Below, piece by piece: positions 9,810-23,000 of a stretch of 64,000 bases of DNA. The notes below the pieces were generated by a model. That model did not search any database and was not told where the DNA came from. It saw only the letters and a program-made list of their open reading frames with translations. A program made the translations under genes and the position numbers. The DNA is taken from the NCBI GenBank assembly GCA_019448385.1, contig JAGTXO010000025.1:1-64000 (forward strand). The letters are read 5' to 3'. Numbering within the stretch: the stretch's first letter is position 1; every line of letters starts with the position of its first letter. Source of the stretch: Diacronema lutheri (lineage: Eukaryota; Haptophyta; Pavlovophyceae; Pavlovales; Pavlovaceae).

Positions 9810-11240
9810 CGAGGCGTGCGCGGGGGCTTGGGGTGGGCTCCGGGTGCCGGCGCTGTGCCAGCGGCGGGCTTGGTTGACGCCGTCTCGCCGGGGCCCTTGC
9901 GCCTTGCGGCGCGAGCGTCGCGGAGGGGCGTCGGCTGCGCTGGCTCCGCGTCGGCGGTGGCGTGGGGCAGGCTCTTGTGGAGGGCGGAGCGCTCGCGCAC
10001 GAGTCGGTTGCCAAGGCGGGCTGTCTGCGTGCCGTTGGGCTGCGCTTGGGCAGGTAGGACCTGCGGCCTCGGGGGCGGGCGGGTTTTCGTGTTGGGCCAG
10101 GCGGCAACGCGCACCGGCCGTGTTCGCGGCCGGCAGGCGGACGTCCGCAGCGGGGCGGAGAATGCGGGTGAAGCGCTTGCACGGGCGCGGTTCGCACCTG
10201 GCGGCCAGGCGATCACGAACCGTTGGGTCGCCCGGCTGTTTGGTGGAGCCGAGGGCAGCAAGGATAGCGAGCTTGGCCGCCTCATCGGTGACGAGCGGCA
10301 CTGTTGCCCAGCTCTGTACCTCGAAGCCCTGGATGTGCAGGCGTCGGGGAAGTTCCCGGCAGCGTCGCCTGCGTCCGTCGAGAGGCGGACCGAAGTCGCG
10401 CCCGTGCCCCCGTTGGCGACACCGAGCTCTCGCTCGTTCACACCGGCCCGCCGACGCGGGCGCGTGGTGCGCGCGCGTTGGGTGCGTGTCTGCCTCGAGC
10501 AGCGTGCCCAGTCGCAGTGTGGGCGCGTGTCCGTCTGCCTCAAAACGCCACGTGGAGGGGAAGGCGCGGGGCGGGCTCGCCGAGGAGGTGCCGCCGCTCG
10601 CTGCCACCCGGCGCGGGCTCGGGGCAGCCGTCTTCGGGTGCCGCGCTCTTCGCGCCATGCACGAACGTTCCGCCGCGCTCGCAGCGCGCGAGCGCACACA
10701 CAGAGCGCGCGGCGACCCCGGCGGGGGCAGTGCGTCCCGGTGGCACTCGCGGGCGCGCGCCTGGCCTGGGCGCAGCTGGGCGCGTTGCCGCCCGCGCAGC
10801 GAGCCGCCCGCGCGCCTCGCCGCGCGCGCGCTTCGTCGCACGCGTGCGCCCTGCATGCACGCGCACAGCGCGCGGCGGCTCGGCGCAGTGCAAGGCAGAG
10901 CGTGCTGCAACGGTTGCGAGGGCGCGCACGCGCGGCGCGGCGCGCCCCTGTGTGGTCGCCTGCGCGCGGCGCGTGGTCCGGACGCAGCTCGGTGGCGTGA
11001 TGCCGTTCGTGCAACACAGTGCGCGTGAGAGCCGCACGTGCACACCTGCAGTGCAACGCGGCATTGCGCGCGTTGCGTGGGCGGAGCGCGGCTGGATGTG
11101 CTTGAGGTCGCGCAGCATGCCGCGCGCCGCGCGCTGTGCGGCGCAGCGAGTCGGCCATGCCCCTGGTCCTCGTCTCCGGGGGGGGGGGGGGGGGGTGGTG
11201 GTGGCAACCAGGATCCGCCAGCGCGTGGTGGGCGCCGTCC
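8997..11240 (-). CDS. Intron-rich minus-strand gene, unknown product (exons tentative)
   Basis: Three islands of ordinary-looking protein sequence alternate with homopolymer-rich DNA on the minus strand. One (about 10,200-10,340) contains IQGFEVQSWATVPLVTDEAA. One (about 9,480-9,750) begins AQCAIAVAGPQTQTLTCP and carries two hydrophobic spans (LALTVAVAATVIAAGAAAL and FIPALLALAAYVG). One (about 8,997-9,230) contains MVDPERKAALLAVLVRRKYV and ends at a stop facing the USP gene's stop. G runs at 9339-9375, 9780-9809 and 11178-11195 read as poly-C on the minus strand, as in the introns of proven genes. The islands are not in one frame. I read this as a spliced membrane protein gene, but exon limits and function are unresolved. 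Confidence 0.4.
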
Positions 11241-11714
11241 AACTCCCAGCCAGGATGCGCCCCGTTCTTCCTGGACACTCTCCGTCCAAACCCGCCGCCC
11301 AGCCTGCCGCCGCACCCGCCGCCAACGCCGCCGCGCACCCATCCGCCGAGCTCACCTCGCGCGCGCTCGCGCTCACGCTGCGCGACGAGGCTGCGCAGGC
11401 CGGCGCGCGGCCGTGCAGAGCAGCGCAGGCCGGCGCGCGGCCGCGCGCGCGCGCTCACGTTGCGGCCGCGCAGCGAGCTTTCGCCGCGTCGCAGCCCCTC
11501 CGAGCAGCCACGATGCACGCCCCCGGAGGACGTTGGCCGCGCTCGGAGGCCGCGCTCGGGCGCGCAAAGAGAGGCGGCGCGGGCAAACGAGTAGGCTCGG
11601 CGCGCTGGCGGGTCCTGGTTGTGGGAGAGCGTGGCATTCTCCAGGGCATCATGTAAATTCTCCCAAGTATCATCCGGGCCGCCATCCGGACACTGACGTG
11701 CCCACAGTCTGCAG

Positions 11715-12450
11715 ATGGAGGACTCCGTGAAGGACGCTTTGCCCGGCGGGCGGGGCGGCTCGGACAGTTTCTCGCTGGCCCTCAGCACCATTCTGTCGCC
11801 GGGAGATACCCACCCCCACGTGGTCCCATCCACTTGCCTCATCGCCCTGCTGCGTTACGCGGATTTCGGCACGAGCAGGGTTAGGGTGGGCGACACGGGG
11901 TGCTCGCAGCATGCGCTCAAGGTGGCGCTGCGCAACCTGCGCAAAGCATGCGCGGATGCGGACCGGTTTGGGCAGGTGCTCGTGGTCGTGCTACCGCTCT
12001 GCCTCCGCGCGTCCAGCGGCCTCGTGCACTGGACGGCGGCGTACCTGCTCCTCGCGCCGCCCGCGCAGCGCGGCGCGCCGCCCGGCGCCGCGCTCGCCCT
12101 GCTCGCCGATTCGCGCACCTTGGGCAACGGCGAATCGGCGTACGCCACGGCGGCCGGCGTGCTCATCAAGAAGCTTGCGCAGCGCATCGGCAGAACAGCG
12201 CCGCCCATCGATGCCTTCAAGGCGCCCCCGCAGAGTGGGGCCGCGTGTTGCTTCGCCGCGGCAACAGTCGCGGCCGAGGTCGTGGCGAGCGCATCGACGC
12301 TCTACGGCCGCCGCGCGAGTGTCCTTGTCGACATCAAGAAGGCTTTGGACGCGTGCCTCGCGCGCCTCACGACGGCCGCGTACGAGGAGACCCGCGCGCG
12401 CACGCTCCGCGCCGCCATCGGCGCTCTGCTCGGCGACCGCGCCAGGCGCT
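11715..12450 (+). other. Domain: N-terminal Ulp1-like (C48) protease
   Basis: Catalytic order His-Asp-Gln-Cys is present: His in GLVHWTAAYLLL (codon 12027), Asp in ALLADSRTL (12108), Gln in APPQSGAACCF (12231), with Cys at 12246 or 12249. Spacing and the HW pair match the SUMO-protease/adenain fold used by KDZ-type and Polinton-type elements and by viruses. It should cut ubiquitin-like modifiers or the polyprotein itself. Confidence 0.7.
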
Positions 12451-15400
12451 TCGGCCCGTTCACCCGCGAGGCCGCGCGGCTCGCCGAGGCCGCGCGGCTC
12501 GCCGAGGCGTGCGATGCCAGTGTCGGCGGATCCGCGCCCGACGGGCTGCTGCAGGCCGTCGAGGCGGCGCTGCGCGCGCCCGACGACCGCATCGCACGCA
12601 CGGCCGCGCTCGACGCGCTCACGGGCGCTGCAGGCCGCGCGCTGTCGACGGCGGCCAGGCCGCGCGGCGCGGCGGCGCCAAGGCCGCCGTCGCGAGCGCC
12701 ACCGCCGCGTGCGCCGCAGCGGCGCGCCGCCTCGGCGTGGGGGCCCCGACCATTCAGCAGCCTCGGCGGGGGCGAGGGCGACGGGGACGATGGCGACGCC
12801 ACCACCGCTGACGACGGGGAGGGCGCGGAGGACGGGGACGACGACCCCGCGGGCGCGGCGGCTGCGGCGGTGGCGACGGGCACGGCGGCGACGAGCGCGG
12901 TGGCGGCGGGCGCGGCGCCAACCTCGCCGGCGGCGGCGGACGGCGGTGGCTCGGCGCCGCTCGAACGCCGCTGCGTCTACACTGCGCCTGATGAGGGCGA
13001 CGCGGACGCGCGCGTGTACGACGCCAAGGACCCCGAGCAGCTAAAAGCGGGCAGGGCGCGGCTACGGGCGAACAGCGGGCGCGCGCCCGCCGTGGTCGAC
13101 ACGCTTTTCGCGCACGCGACGGGCACGATCGTCACGCGGCAGCGCACGGAGGGCGTGACCGGCGCGGGCATGCACCACCTCGCCGCCCCGACGCAGGGCG
13201 CGGGGTACGGTACCGTCGTGCGGGCCGAGCTGGGCGAGCCCGGCTTCGCGGGGACGACATGGCACATGACGTCGGGCGTGGAGAACCAGCCGCGCGCGGT
13301 ACGAGCGGCCGCGCGCGCGTACGCGCACGACGGCTGGGGCGGCGTGTACAATGCGCACGAGGACTTTGCCGCCTTCGAGGGCTTGCCGCGGCTCGCCGCG
13401 CCCGAATCGCTCGCGGCCATCGCCGGCGGGTCGGCGGACGCGGTGTTCTGCTGGCGGTCCGGCCGGTCCGTCATCGGCGAGGTGACGACGGTTCACTTCA
13501 ATGGCGACCGCGCCGCCGCCATCGACCACGCGCGGGCGCTGCGCGTCAGGCCCGATTGGCGCTCGCAGCCCAGGATCTACGAGGCGGCGTGCGGCGCGGA
13601 GGGCACGGTGCTGCTCGTGTGGGTCGTGCCCGACCGTCACAAGAACCCGCGGCTGGACTGGGCGCCGATTCTCGTCGTGATCCACCTGCCCGCCGACCCC
13701 GACTGGCTCGCGCGCGCCACGCCGGCGATCGCGAAGGCGCGGCGCGAGGTCGAGGACGGACGCGCGCGCGCGGAGGCGCGCGGCGTGCCGCAGCACCTCG
13801 CCTACACGCTGAGCCCACGCTTCCGAGGCACCGCGCCGCGCGGAGCCGCGCGCGTGCCGCCGCGCCTCGGCGCGAGCGACGCGCGCGAGGCGCGCGCGCT
13901 CGCGGCGCTCGAGCCGGCGCTCATGTTCGCGCCGGCCTGGCGGCGCGCGGTGCGCGCGGCGAGCCGCGCCCCCGGCAGTGGCGCCGCGGCCGTCGAGCGC
14001 GCGCTCGCGCGCCTGCACAACGCGCTCGAGCCCGATGACGAGAGCGCGCCCGAGTCGACGCGCGTCGCGCCGCTCGCCGCCGCGCTCGAGCAGTCGGCGG
14101 GCTGGCCGGCGGGCACGGCGCGCATGGCGGCAAGCGTGACCAAGGGCCCCGGCGTCGGAGATGGCGCAGGTGGCGACGAAGTGACCAAAGTGGAGGAAAC
14201 GGCGAAGACGAGCGGCGACGGCTGCACCGGCACGCCTCCTCTGCGCCCGGCCGCGCGCGCGGCCGGCGCGGCGGACGACGGAGGGGCGGCGGTCGTGGCG
14301 GGCGTCGAGGGCGAGCGCGACGCACTCGCCAAGACGGGTGCCGGCGGCTGCGACGACGACGCTCGCGAGCCGCTGTCGGCCGGCAAGCCCGGCGCACTCG
14401 CCGCCGCGGCGACCGTCGGGGGTCTCGGCGAGCTCGTCGGCAGCCTATGCGCGTGGCTGGCGCGCGGCGCGGCTGGCGGCGCCATCGCGGCCATCTCCCC
14501 CGGGACGGCCGCGCGCGGAGCAAACGGCACGCCGCAGCGCGCCGAGCCGCCGGCCGCCGGCGATCCCGTCGCTCCGCACGCGCGCGTCGCCGCTGCGGCG
14601 CCCTTGGCGGGCAGCGCGGCGGCGCCGTCGTCGGCCGCGCGCGACGCGCAGCGCGGCGTCGCGGGAGTCGACGCGGCCGCGCACGCGCACGCGCGCGACG
14701 GCAGGCGGGCGGCACGGCGGATGCGCGAGCACGAGGGGGCGGTGCACAGGGCCTTCCGCATGTCCCTCTGGCGCGACGCGACGTTTGTCGAGTTCGTTGA
14801 GAAGCTGCGCCCCGACGGCGGCGCGCAGCTGCTCGCGCGCGAGCCCACGCGGCGCGCGGCGGCGGTGCTGTGCGAGCTCGCGCGCGGCCGCGACGGCGCG
14901 AGCGGCGCGGCCGGGCTGCTGCACGAGATGAGAGCCGCCGATGCGCGCGCGCGCGAGGCCGCCAAAGCGGCGGAGGCAGCGCGGCCTGCGCACGGGACGC
15001 TGCGCATCGTGGCAACCGTGGCGCTGGGCGGTGCGGTCTTCGCCGGCATGTCAGCGCTGGTCGTTGCTTGCGCGGCGCGCACGGCGACCGGTGCGCTTTT
15101 TGGGGCCCGCCGCCCGCGGGCGGCCGCGCGCGGAGCCGACGACGCGCTCGGCACGCTGCAGCGCGCCGAGCCGCCGCCCGCCGACAAGGGCAAGCGCAGG
15201 CGCGCCAGAGCCAACGACGACCCCGTCGACGCGGCGCGCAAGGCCGTGGGCAAGGCGGAGGGCAACTGCCGCAAGGCAGCCCGCCGGCTGCACCTCGCTG
15301 CACTGGGCGAGGAGGAGGCGCAGCAGCGCGTGCTCGACGCCGAGGCGGCGGAGCAGCTGGCGCGCTCGCGCGAGCCGGCCGGCGGCTGGGTAGGCAGCGC

Positions 15401-18400
15401 GCGCGCGCGCGCGCGCGCGCGCCCCGCCGCGCGCGCGCCCGTCGATTGGCGTGCGCGCAGCGCAGAACGGCGCGCCAGCTCCGTCACCTGCGCGCCGCCG
15501 CGCCCGTGCCCCTCGCGCGCAGGGGCGCCCTGCGGACCTGCGGCTGCAACAGGCGCACTTTGGCATGCGCGAAGATGCCGACGCGGAAGTGCGCCGCGCG
15601 CACGAGGCGCTGCGCCGGGCGAGACAGGGTGTGGCGTGCGCCAAGGCCAGCGTGCGGCAGATGGAGGCGGCGTTGCTCAACGCGACGCGCTGCGCCACCG
15701 CGGTGCTCGCGCCGCGTGGCGTGCCGGAGGGTGACGAGCAGGCCGCGGCGAGAGAGCAGGCGGCGCTGGACCGGGAGGCGCCGCCGGCCGCGCAACGCGC
15801 GGCGCCGACGGCGCGCTCGCCCTCGGAGCCGCCGTCCGAGTGGGGCCCGCCAGCGGTCGGCCGGCGCCCGACGCCGCGTGCACTGTCGCACGCCGCGGGT
15901 CGCGGGGACGACAACCCGTTTGCGCCGCTCGCAACCGTCAGCGGCGATTGGTCGCCCACGCCGAGCTCGCGCTCGCCGTCCTCGCCGCCGCGGCAGCCGC
16001 CGTCCGACCGCCGCAGCGCGCAGCGTCGCAGCGCGCGCGCGCGGCCGCCGAGGCCGACCGTTTCGCCCGAGGACGCGCTCGCAGCCGAGCGCCAGGCGCG
16101 CGCGCTGTCGGAGCAGGCGGAGCAGAGGCGCGCCAAAAAGGCCGCCGCCAAGGCCGCGCGCCGCGCCGCGCGCGCCGCCGACAAGCGGACGGCGCGCGTC
16201 GTCCACGCGTGCGTAAGCGCCGCCTTGCGGCGCGTCTGCACGAGCGTCGCCACGGGCACGCCGCTCGCCGTGCTCCGCGAGCGCGCCGAGAGGCCGCGCG
16301 CGCCGAAGGCCGCGCCCGCGCCACCACGCCGCGCAGCGGACGGCGGCCGCGCGCTCCGCCACGCGCGCCGTGCGGCCGCCGCGGCGGCGGAGCGCGAGGC
16401 GGCGGTGGCGGCCGACGCCGACGAGCGGTTCGAGCAGCAGCCCTCCGCCGCCCGGTTCGACGGCGGCGATGGCGGCGGAGGCGGCCACGTCGAGGCGAGC
16501 GCGCGACCGCGCACCGGCGAGGCCGGCGAGGCTGGCGCGCACGGCGCGCCTGGCGCAGCGGGGACCCCGGCGGCGTCGCTCGCGTCGCGCAGCCCGTGTG
16601 ATGCGCGCCGCACGGCACGCCTCCCGCACGCACGCGCCGCAGCCACCTGCGCACGCAACGGCGGCTGGGGTGGCAACGTCGGCGGCGACGTGTGCGGCGG
16701 TTGTTTCGGCGGCGGCGGCGTCCGTCGCGACGCCTGCGGCGGCGGCGACGCCACCTGCGGCTGCGGCGATGGCGGCGTCGGTGCTGGCGCTGGCGAGGCC
16801 CCTGCACACGGTGCGCCGGCGCGCGCGACGGCGTCGCGCTTGCTGCGCTTGCTCGGCGCGCCACGCGCCGTGCTCGGTGCGATGGCGCACGCCGCGGCCG
16901 TGTTGGCGCGCGGCGTGGCCGCAGCCGTCGCTGGCGTGCGCGCCGCCGCGCGCGCCGAGCGGCGCGCGCGCCGCCGAGCGCCTTGTGCGCGCCGCACGGC
17001 TGCGCGGCGCGCTCGCGGCCCGCCGATGCGCGACGTCGACGGCGCCCTGCGGCCCTCACCGTCTTGGCCGCGCACACGCCTCGTCTGCGGCCGGCGCCTC
17101 GCGCCTCTGCGCCGCGCGGGCGCGCGCCCGCCGCCCGCACACGCCGCGCCGAGTTCCCGCGCGCGCGCTGCGCAACCCGACAGCGACGCGCCGGCGTGCG
17201 CGCCGCGGCGCTCGGCGCCTGTCGGTGCGCCGCCGCGCGCGCGCGGCCTCTGCGCGGCGCGCGCACGGCGCGTCCTCGACGTCGCCGGCCGCGCGGCGCG
17301 GAGCGCGCGCCTCGGCGCGCGCATCACGCGCCAGCGCACGCCGGGCCCGTCATCGGAGCCCTGCACGGCCGAGAGGGGCGACGGCGCGGGCGCCGGCGGC
17401 ATCGGCGCGGCGGCGCCTGGCGCGGCGACGATGCGCGCCACCGGCGCGCGCGCAGCGCGCGCTGCGGCGGCGGCGGTCGGTGGCGCCTCGCGTCTCGCGC
17501 GCCGCGCGATGGCAAGCGCCGCCGCCGCTGCCACCTCCATCGCCGGCGCTACCGCCTCCACCGTCGCCGCCGCCGCCGTTGCCATCGGCGCGGCCGTCAC
17601 GTCACCGGTGTTCGCCGCGGCGCGCGGCATGGCGGCCGCATGCGTCGCTGCCTGCGCCCGCCCCACCGCCGCGCAGGCGGCCGCGTCGCGCGCGCTCGGC
17701 GCGCTCTTCGTGCTCGTCGACGCGGCCGACGCGGCGGGCGACAGCGACGCCGCGCTCGGCGCGCTCGCGGCCGCGGTCGACGCGACGGAGCTGCGCCCGC
17801 CGCCGGCCTTTTGGCGCGCGGGCCGCGCCGCGGCGTACGCACCGCGTCCGCCGCCCCTCAACTCGGCGCGGCCGCGCTACAACCGGCGCGCGCGCGCACC
17901 TAGCCCTCCCGTCGCGGCCGCGCGGCGCAATCTCGCGCGCGCGGTGCGCGAGCTCACGCGCGCCGCGCGCGCTGAGCGCGAGCGCGCGCCGGCGCCGCGC
18001 GGCGCGCGCGGCGGCGTGCTCCACGCGCTGCGCGCGTCGCTCCCCGTGCACGCGCGCGCCGCGCTCGGCACGGACGCGGAGCTGCGCGCGGACATCGCCG
18101 CGTTCGCGCGCGCGCGCCGCGAGCTGCACAGCCTCACCGACGCCGAGGTGGCGGCGCTCGCGCGCCCGGACGGGCCGCCGCTGCCCGTGCGGCTCGCGTG
18201 CACGGCGGTCGCGCGCGCGCGCGGCGTGACCGTGCTGCTCGACATCGTGCCGCGCGGCGGCGGCGCGCCCGAGCGGCTCGTGTGCCGCGCCCGTCGCCGC
18301 GGCGCCGCCACGCGCACGCCACGGCCGACAGCCGCCGTTATCGCGCGCGCGCCTTGCATAGCGGCGCGCGTTGGCCACACTGAGCCGGCGCGCGCGTGCG

Positions 18401-19970
18401 CGGGCGGATCGATCGGGGTCGCGCGCCTCCGTTCAGCGCGCCGCCGCTCTTGGCGTGGGGCGCGGCTCGACGTGCACACCCGCGAGCGGCTGGCCACACC
18501 GGTGCCAGGCCACGTCGTGGCCTGCGCCGCCGCCTCGGCCATCGGCGCGTGCGTCGCTCGCGCGCGGCTTGGGCTTGCACGGCTGGCGCGCGCGTGGCCC
18601 TGCGCCTCCGCTCCACTGGCCGCTGCTGCTGTCGCCTTCGCGCCTGCCGCCGACGGTGTTTTCTGCGCCCCGCTGGGCGCTCCTGCATCCGCCTTCGCGC
18701 CTGCCGCCGACGGTGTTTTCCCCGCCGCACTAGCCGCTGCTGCATCCGCCTTCGCGCCTGCCGCCGATTTTCCCGCCCCACTAGTTGCTCCTGCATTCGC
18801 CTCCGCGCCTGCCACCGACGGCGTTTTCCCCGCCCCACTAGCCGCTGCCGCTGCCGCGTCCGCGCCTGCCGCCGCGGGCGCGTCTTCCGCCCCACCAGCC
18901 ATCGCCGCCGCGCCCGCCGCCAACGCGCGCACCGCCAACGTGCCCGTTGCCAACGAGGCTACCGCCACCGAACCAGCCGCCCTTGAGCTTCCCCTCCAAC
19001 CCGCCAACTCGGCGCTGCTTGCGTGGGCGGGCGACGCGGCTGCGCGCCGGCTGGCCGCCGCCGCCGCGAGCGCCGGCCTCCCGCAGGCAGAGGTGGAGCG
19101 CATCGCCAGCGGCGACATGCTCGCCTCAACCGTCGACGCGTGCTGCGAGGTCGTGCTGCGCGTGCACGGGCAGGCCGGCGGCGGGCATGTCTGCCACGTG
19201 CCGCTCGCCGCGCAACCCGCGGTGTTTCAGGACGACGCCGAGCGCGCCGCGCTGCTGCACCGCCTGCGCAGCGAGGCGACAACGCAGGCTGTCATCGGCG
19301 TGTGGAGCCCGTCGGACGAGCGCGGCGGCGCGGGCGGTGACGACGGCGCGCAGCTCGCCTCCGGCCATTTCACCGCGTTGCGCCTTGTGCGCGTCGCGCG
19401 CGCGGGCGAGCATCGCTACGACGCGGTGCTCGTCGACACGCTCGCGTCGCCCTGCAGGCAGGCGCTCATGCTCGCCAAGGCGATAACTGCCACGCTGCAC
19501 GCGGCGGGTCTCGACATTTCGCGCGTGCGCCGCGCGCTGCTGCTCAACGAGGCGGCGCAGCGTGGCGCGACGTGCGGCCTCGCGATAGTGGGCGCGCTCA
19601 ACGACGCGCTCGCCGCGGCGGGCTGCTCGTCCGCGCCGCGCACGTTCAGCGTGGCGGACATGTACGCTGTCGGCGAGCGCCTCCGCGTCGCGCTGACCGG
19701 CGCGGCCGGCGATCGTGCGCCGGGCGGCGTCTGCGCGGTCACGAGCGCGGTGCGCGGCGGGGGCAGCCCCGATGGCGCCGAAACGCCGCCGCAGACGCGC
19801 GGCGCCAAGGCCGCCGCTGGCGTCACCGCCGCCGCCACCGCCGCCGCCACGCCGCCGCCGCCCGCGCTGGGCGCCGCCGCCGCCGCCACCGCCGCCGCCG
19901 CCGCTGCTGCCGCCGCCGTGGCCGCGCCGCCACCGCCGCCACCGCCGCCGCCGGCCGGCGACGCGGGCGA

Positions 19971-20013
<43 letters not shown>

Positions 20014-23000
20014 GCCGCGCGCACGTTCTTGAAGCTCGCGCCCAGGGCGCGCGCGGCCGCCTCGGCGCGTGAGGCGTTGCGCGCCGCGTGTGCGCGCGCG
20101 GACGCGGCGGCGTCGTCACACGCGTCGGCGCCGCACGCGCCCGCCGGTGCGCGCCGCCGGCGGCGCGCGGGCGCAGGCGAGCTGGCGCTCGCGGCTGCGC
20201 GCGCGCTCGCCTCGACGGAGCACGGCGATTTGACGGACGACGCGCTCGAGGCCGCCGTCGAGCAGGAGCTGGGCGACGAGCGCGGCCAACTGCTGCTGTG
20301 CACGCGGGGCGCAGCGGCGCAAAGGCCCGCGCTTTGCCGGCTCCTGAAGCACGCGTGCGCGTCGGCGCGCGCGGCGAAGCGCGCGCAATTCACGGTGTTC
20401 GTCGTGCGCGCGGCCACGCGCGGCGAGCGGGGGGGCGCCGCCGCGAGGCGCGTGGACTCGGTGGTCGAGCTGTCGTGCGCGCTGCACGAAAAGGCGGGCG
20501 CGCTCGGCGGCCTCCAGAGCGTCTGTGTGCGTGGCTTCGCCCTCGAGCGCCGCCGGACACTCGACGGTGGCGCCGAGGCCGGCGCGTCCGCCATCGGCCA
20601 GGACGAGCAGGTCGAGGCAGAGGCGGGCGAGGCGTGCGTCGCCGGCGTGACGATGGCCAAGCAGCTGCGTCAGTTTGCCGAGCAAGCTGCCCGCGACGAC
20701 GTGCTCTTCCGCGTCGCCGTGTCCGAGGCCGACGCCCACGCCCGGCTGGCGCGCGTTGCGGGTGACGATGTCGGCGCGTACAGCGTCGTGCTCGCAGTCG
20801 CCGGGCTCGTCTGGCTGGCCAAGGCCGACGAGGTTGCGCCGGCGGCCGCCCGGTCCGCCGCCGCGCCGCCCGCCGCCCCGCCTGCTGCCGCCACGTCCGC
20901 CGACGCCGAGCGCGACGCCTCGCCTTCCGACCGCCTGCGCGCGCTGACGCTCGCCGTGCGAGTCGCGCTCGCGCGCGGCGTGCTGCGCCACCTCCTCGCC
21001 GACGCGTCGCCGGGCGCGTCCGCGACCGCTGGCGGTAGTTGCGCGACGCCCGTCGAGGCGGCCACGTCCGCCGCCGCGCCGCCCGCCACGGGCGTCGTGA
21101 CGAGTGGCGTCGCGGCGGGCGCTGTGGCGGCCGCACCGGCTGCTGCGGGCGGTGCGACGGCGGGTGCATCGCCCATCACGCGGCCGGCGAAGCGCGCGCG
21201 GCGCACGCTCACCGCCGCTCCAGCCGCCTCGGCCGTTGCGGCCGCTGGAGGCGCACGCGCGGGCGCACGCGGCGCGGCCGGCGCGCCTCGCGCGCGCGCC
21301 GCGCGCGCGCCGGCCGAGTACGTCTGGCTTGCCATCGCGCGCCGGATGCTGGCGGCGCGACACGCGGCGGCCGCGGGCGGCGACTTTGTCGCGTCGTGCG
21401 TCGCCGCGATGCAGGCCGAGTACGGCGACGGCTGTGCCGTCGTCGTCGGCGACGCGCCTGATGACGCCTTGGTCGAGGCTGCGGCGGCGGCGCTGCTCGA
21501 GGGCAAGCACGCGGCGGTGAGCCTCGGCTGCGTCGACCGGCCGGCGGTGCTCGTCGTGCAGCGCGCCGTGGACGCGCCCACGTCGCGCGTGCACGGGTGG
21601 TGCGCGCACGCGGCGGGCGCCGCCGAGTTTGACGAGGGCGCCGCGCACGGCGTGTTCAACGCGATCGTCGAGCGCGCGTGGGCGCTGCGTCCGGACCCGG
21701 CTGACGGCAGCCCGCCGCCCACGCGCACGTGGGAGGTCGAGCAAATCGCTGGCGACGCGCCCGACCAGGCGGGCGTGGCCGCGCTGCGCGTGCTCTACGC
21801 GCTCGTCGCGGCGCACGGCCGCTACCGCTCGGCCGCCGCGCTCTTTGGCGCGCTCGCGCAGCTGCACGCGCCCGACGCCGCCGGCGCGCGCGCGGAGGTC
21901 GTCGCGGCGGCGTGCGCGGTGCCGCACGGCGCGCGGCCGGGCGCCGCGCCGGCGGCCGCGCGGGACGACGCGAGGGAGCGCGCATGGGAGGGCGCTCAGA
22001 TCGCCGCGCTCGCCGTCGGCGCGGACGCTGCGCGCAGGCGTGTCGCGCCCGTGCGCGCGCTCGTCGACGCGCTCGGCACGCCACCGACCTCGGCGATCAC
22101 GGGCGGGCCGGCGGTCCGGCTCGCGGGCGCGGGCGACGGCGGCCACGGTGCACGGTGGGTGGGCGGGCAGGCGGCGACGCCCGCCGAGCAGCTGCCGAGG
22201 GAGCTGCTGCGCGCCTACCACGAGGCGGTGCTGTGCGTCACGCCCGGCAGCCTCCAGCTCGGCCCGGCGGCGCTCGACGCGGTCACGCGGCCGCGCGAAA
22301 ACGACACGCTGGAAGGCCTCCTCGCGCGCGTCAGCTGGCAGTGCGGCGCGAGGGCGAGCACGTGCGCCATGCTCGCCACGTTTTCCGAGCAGGCGGGCAC
22401 CGGCTCGCGCGTCGCGCTCAAGGCCCTCCGCACGAGCTCCGACCTGGCCGGGCTGACGGCGGCTGCGGTCGGGCAGCAGGCGCCGCAGACGCCGCCGCCG
22501 CCGCTGCTCGTGATGCTCGGCCGCTGCCCCAGCCCGCTCGTCGGCGGCGGCCTCTTCCCGCCCGACCGCGCGACGGGCGAGCCGGCGGTGCACGCGGCGA
22601 CGTCCGAGCTCGCCGTCGAGCTGCTGCGCGACGCGCGCGCGCTGGCCGGCACGGACGGGCGGCTCGTCGTGCTGTGCCTCGAGGCGTCCAACCCGCTCTG
22701 GTTCTGCCCCAAGGTGCGCGAGCTCGAGCTGCCGCGGACGCGGTCGGACGGCGTGCGCGCGTCCGGCTGCACCTGCCCTGCGACGTGCAGCGATGCGCGC
22801 GGCGCGGCGGGTGGCGCTGCCCGCGGCGCATCGACGCGGCCGGCGGCGCGCGCGATCAACAAGGCGGTGCTCGACCACTTCGTCGCGCTTTTCGGCCGCG
22901 AGGGCTTCGCGACCTTTGAGTTTGCGGGCGGCGGCGAGGCGAGCTGGCTGTGCGACAGCGCGGCCGGCAAGACGACCGTCGCGGCGTGCGCGTCGCTCCC

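Noticed and set aside
15001-15090. Hydrophobic stretch in the polyprotein as a true membrane anchor
   Set aside because: It is Ala/Gly-rich in a frame that is Ala-rich anyway; evidence is too weak for its own entry.
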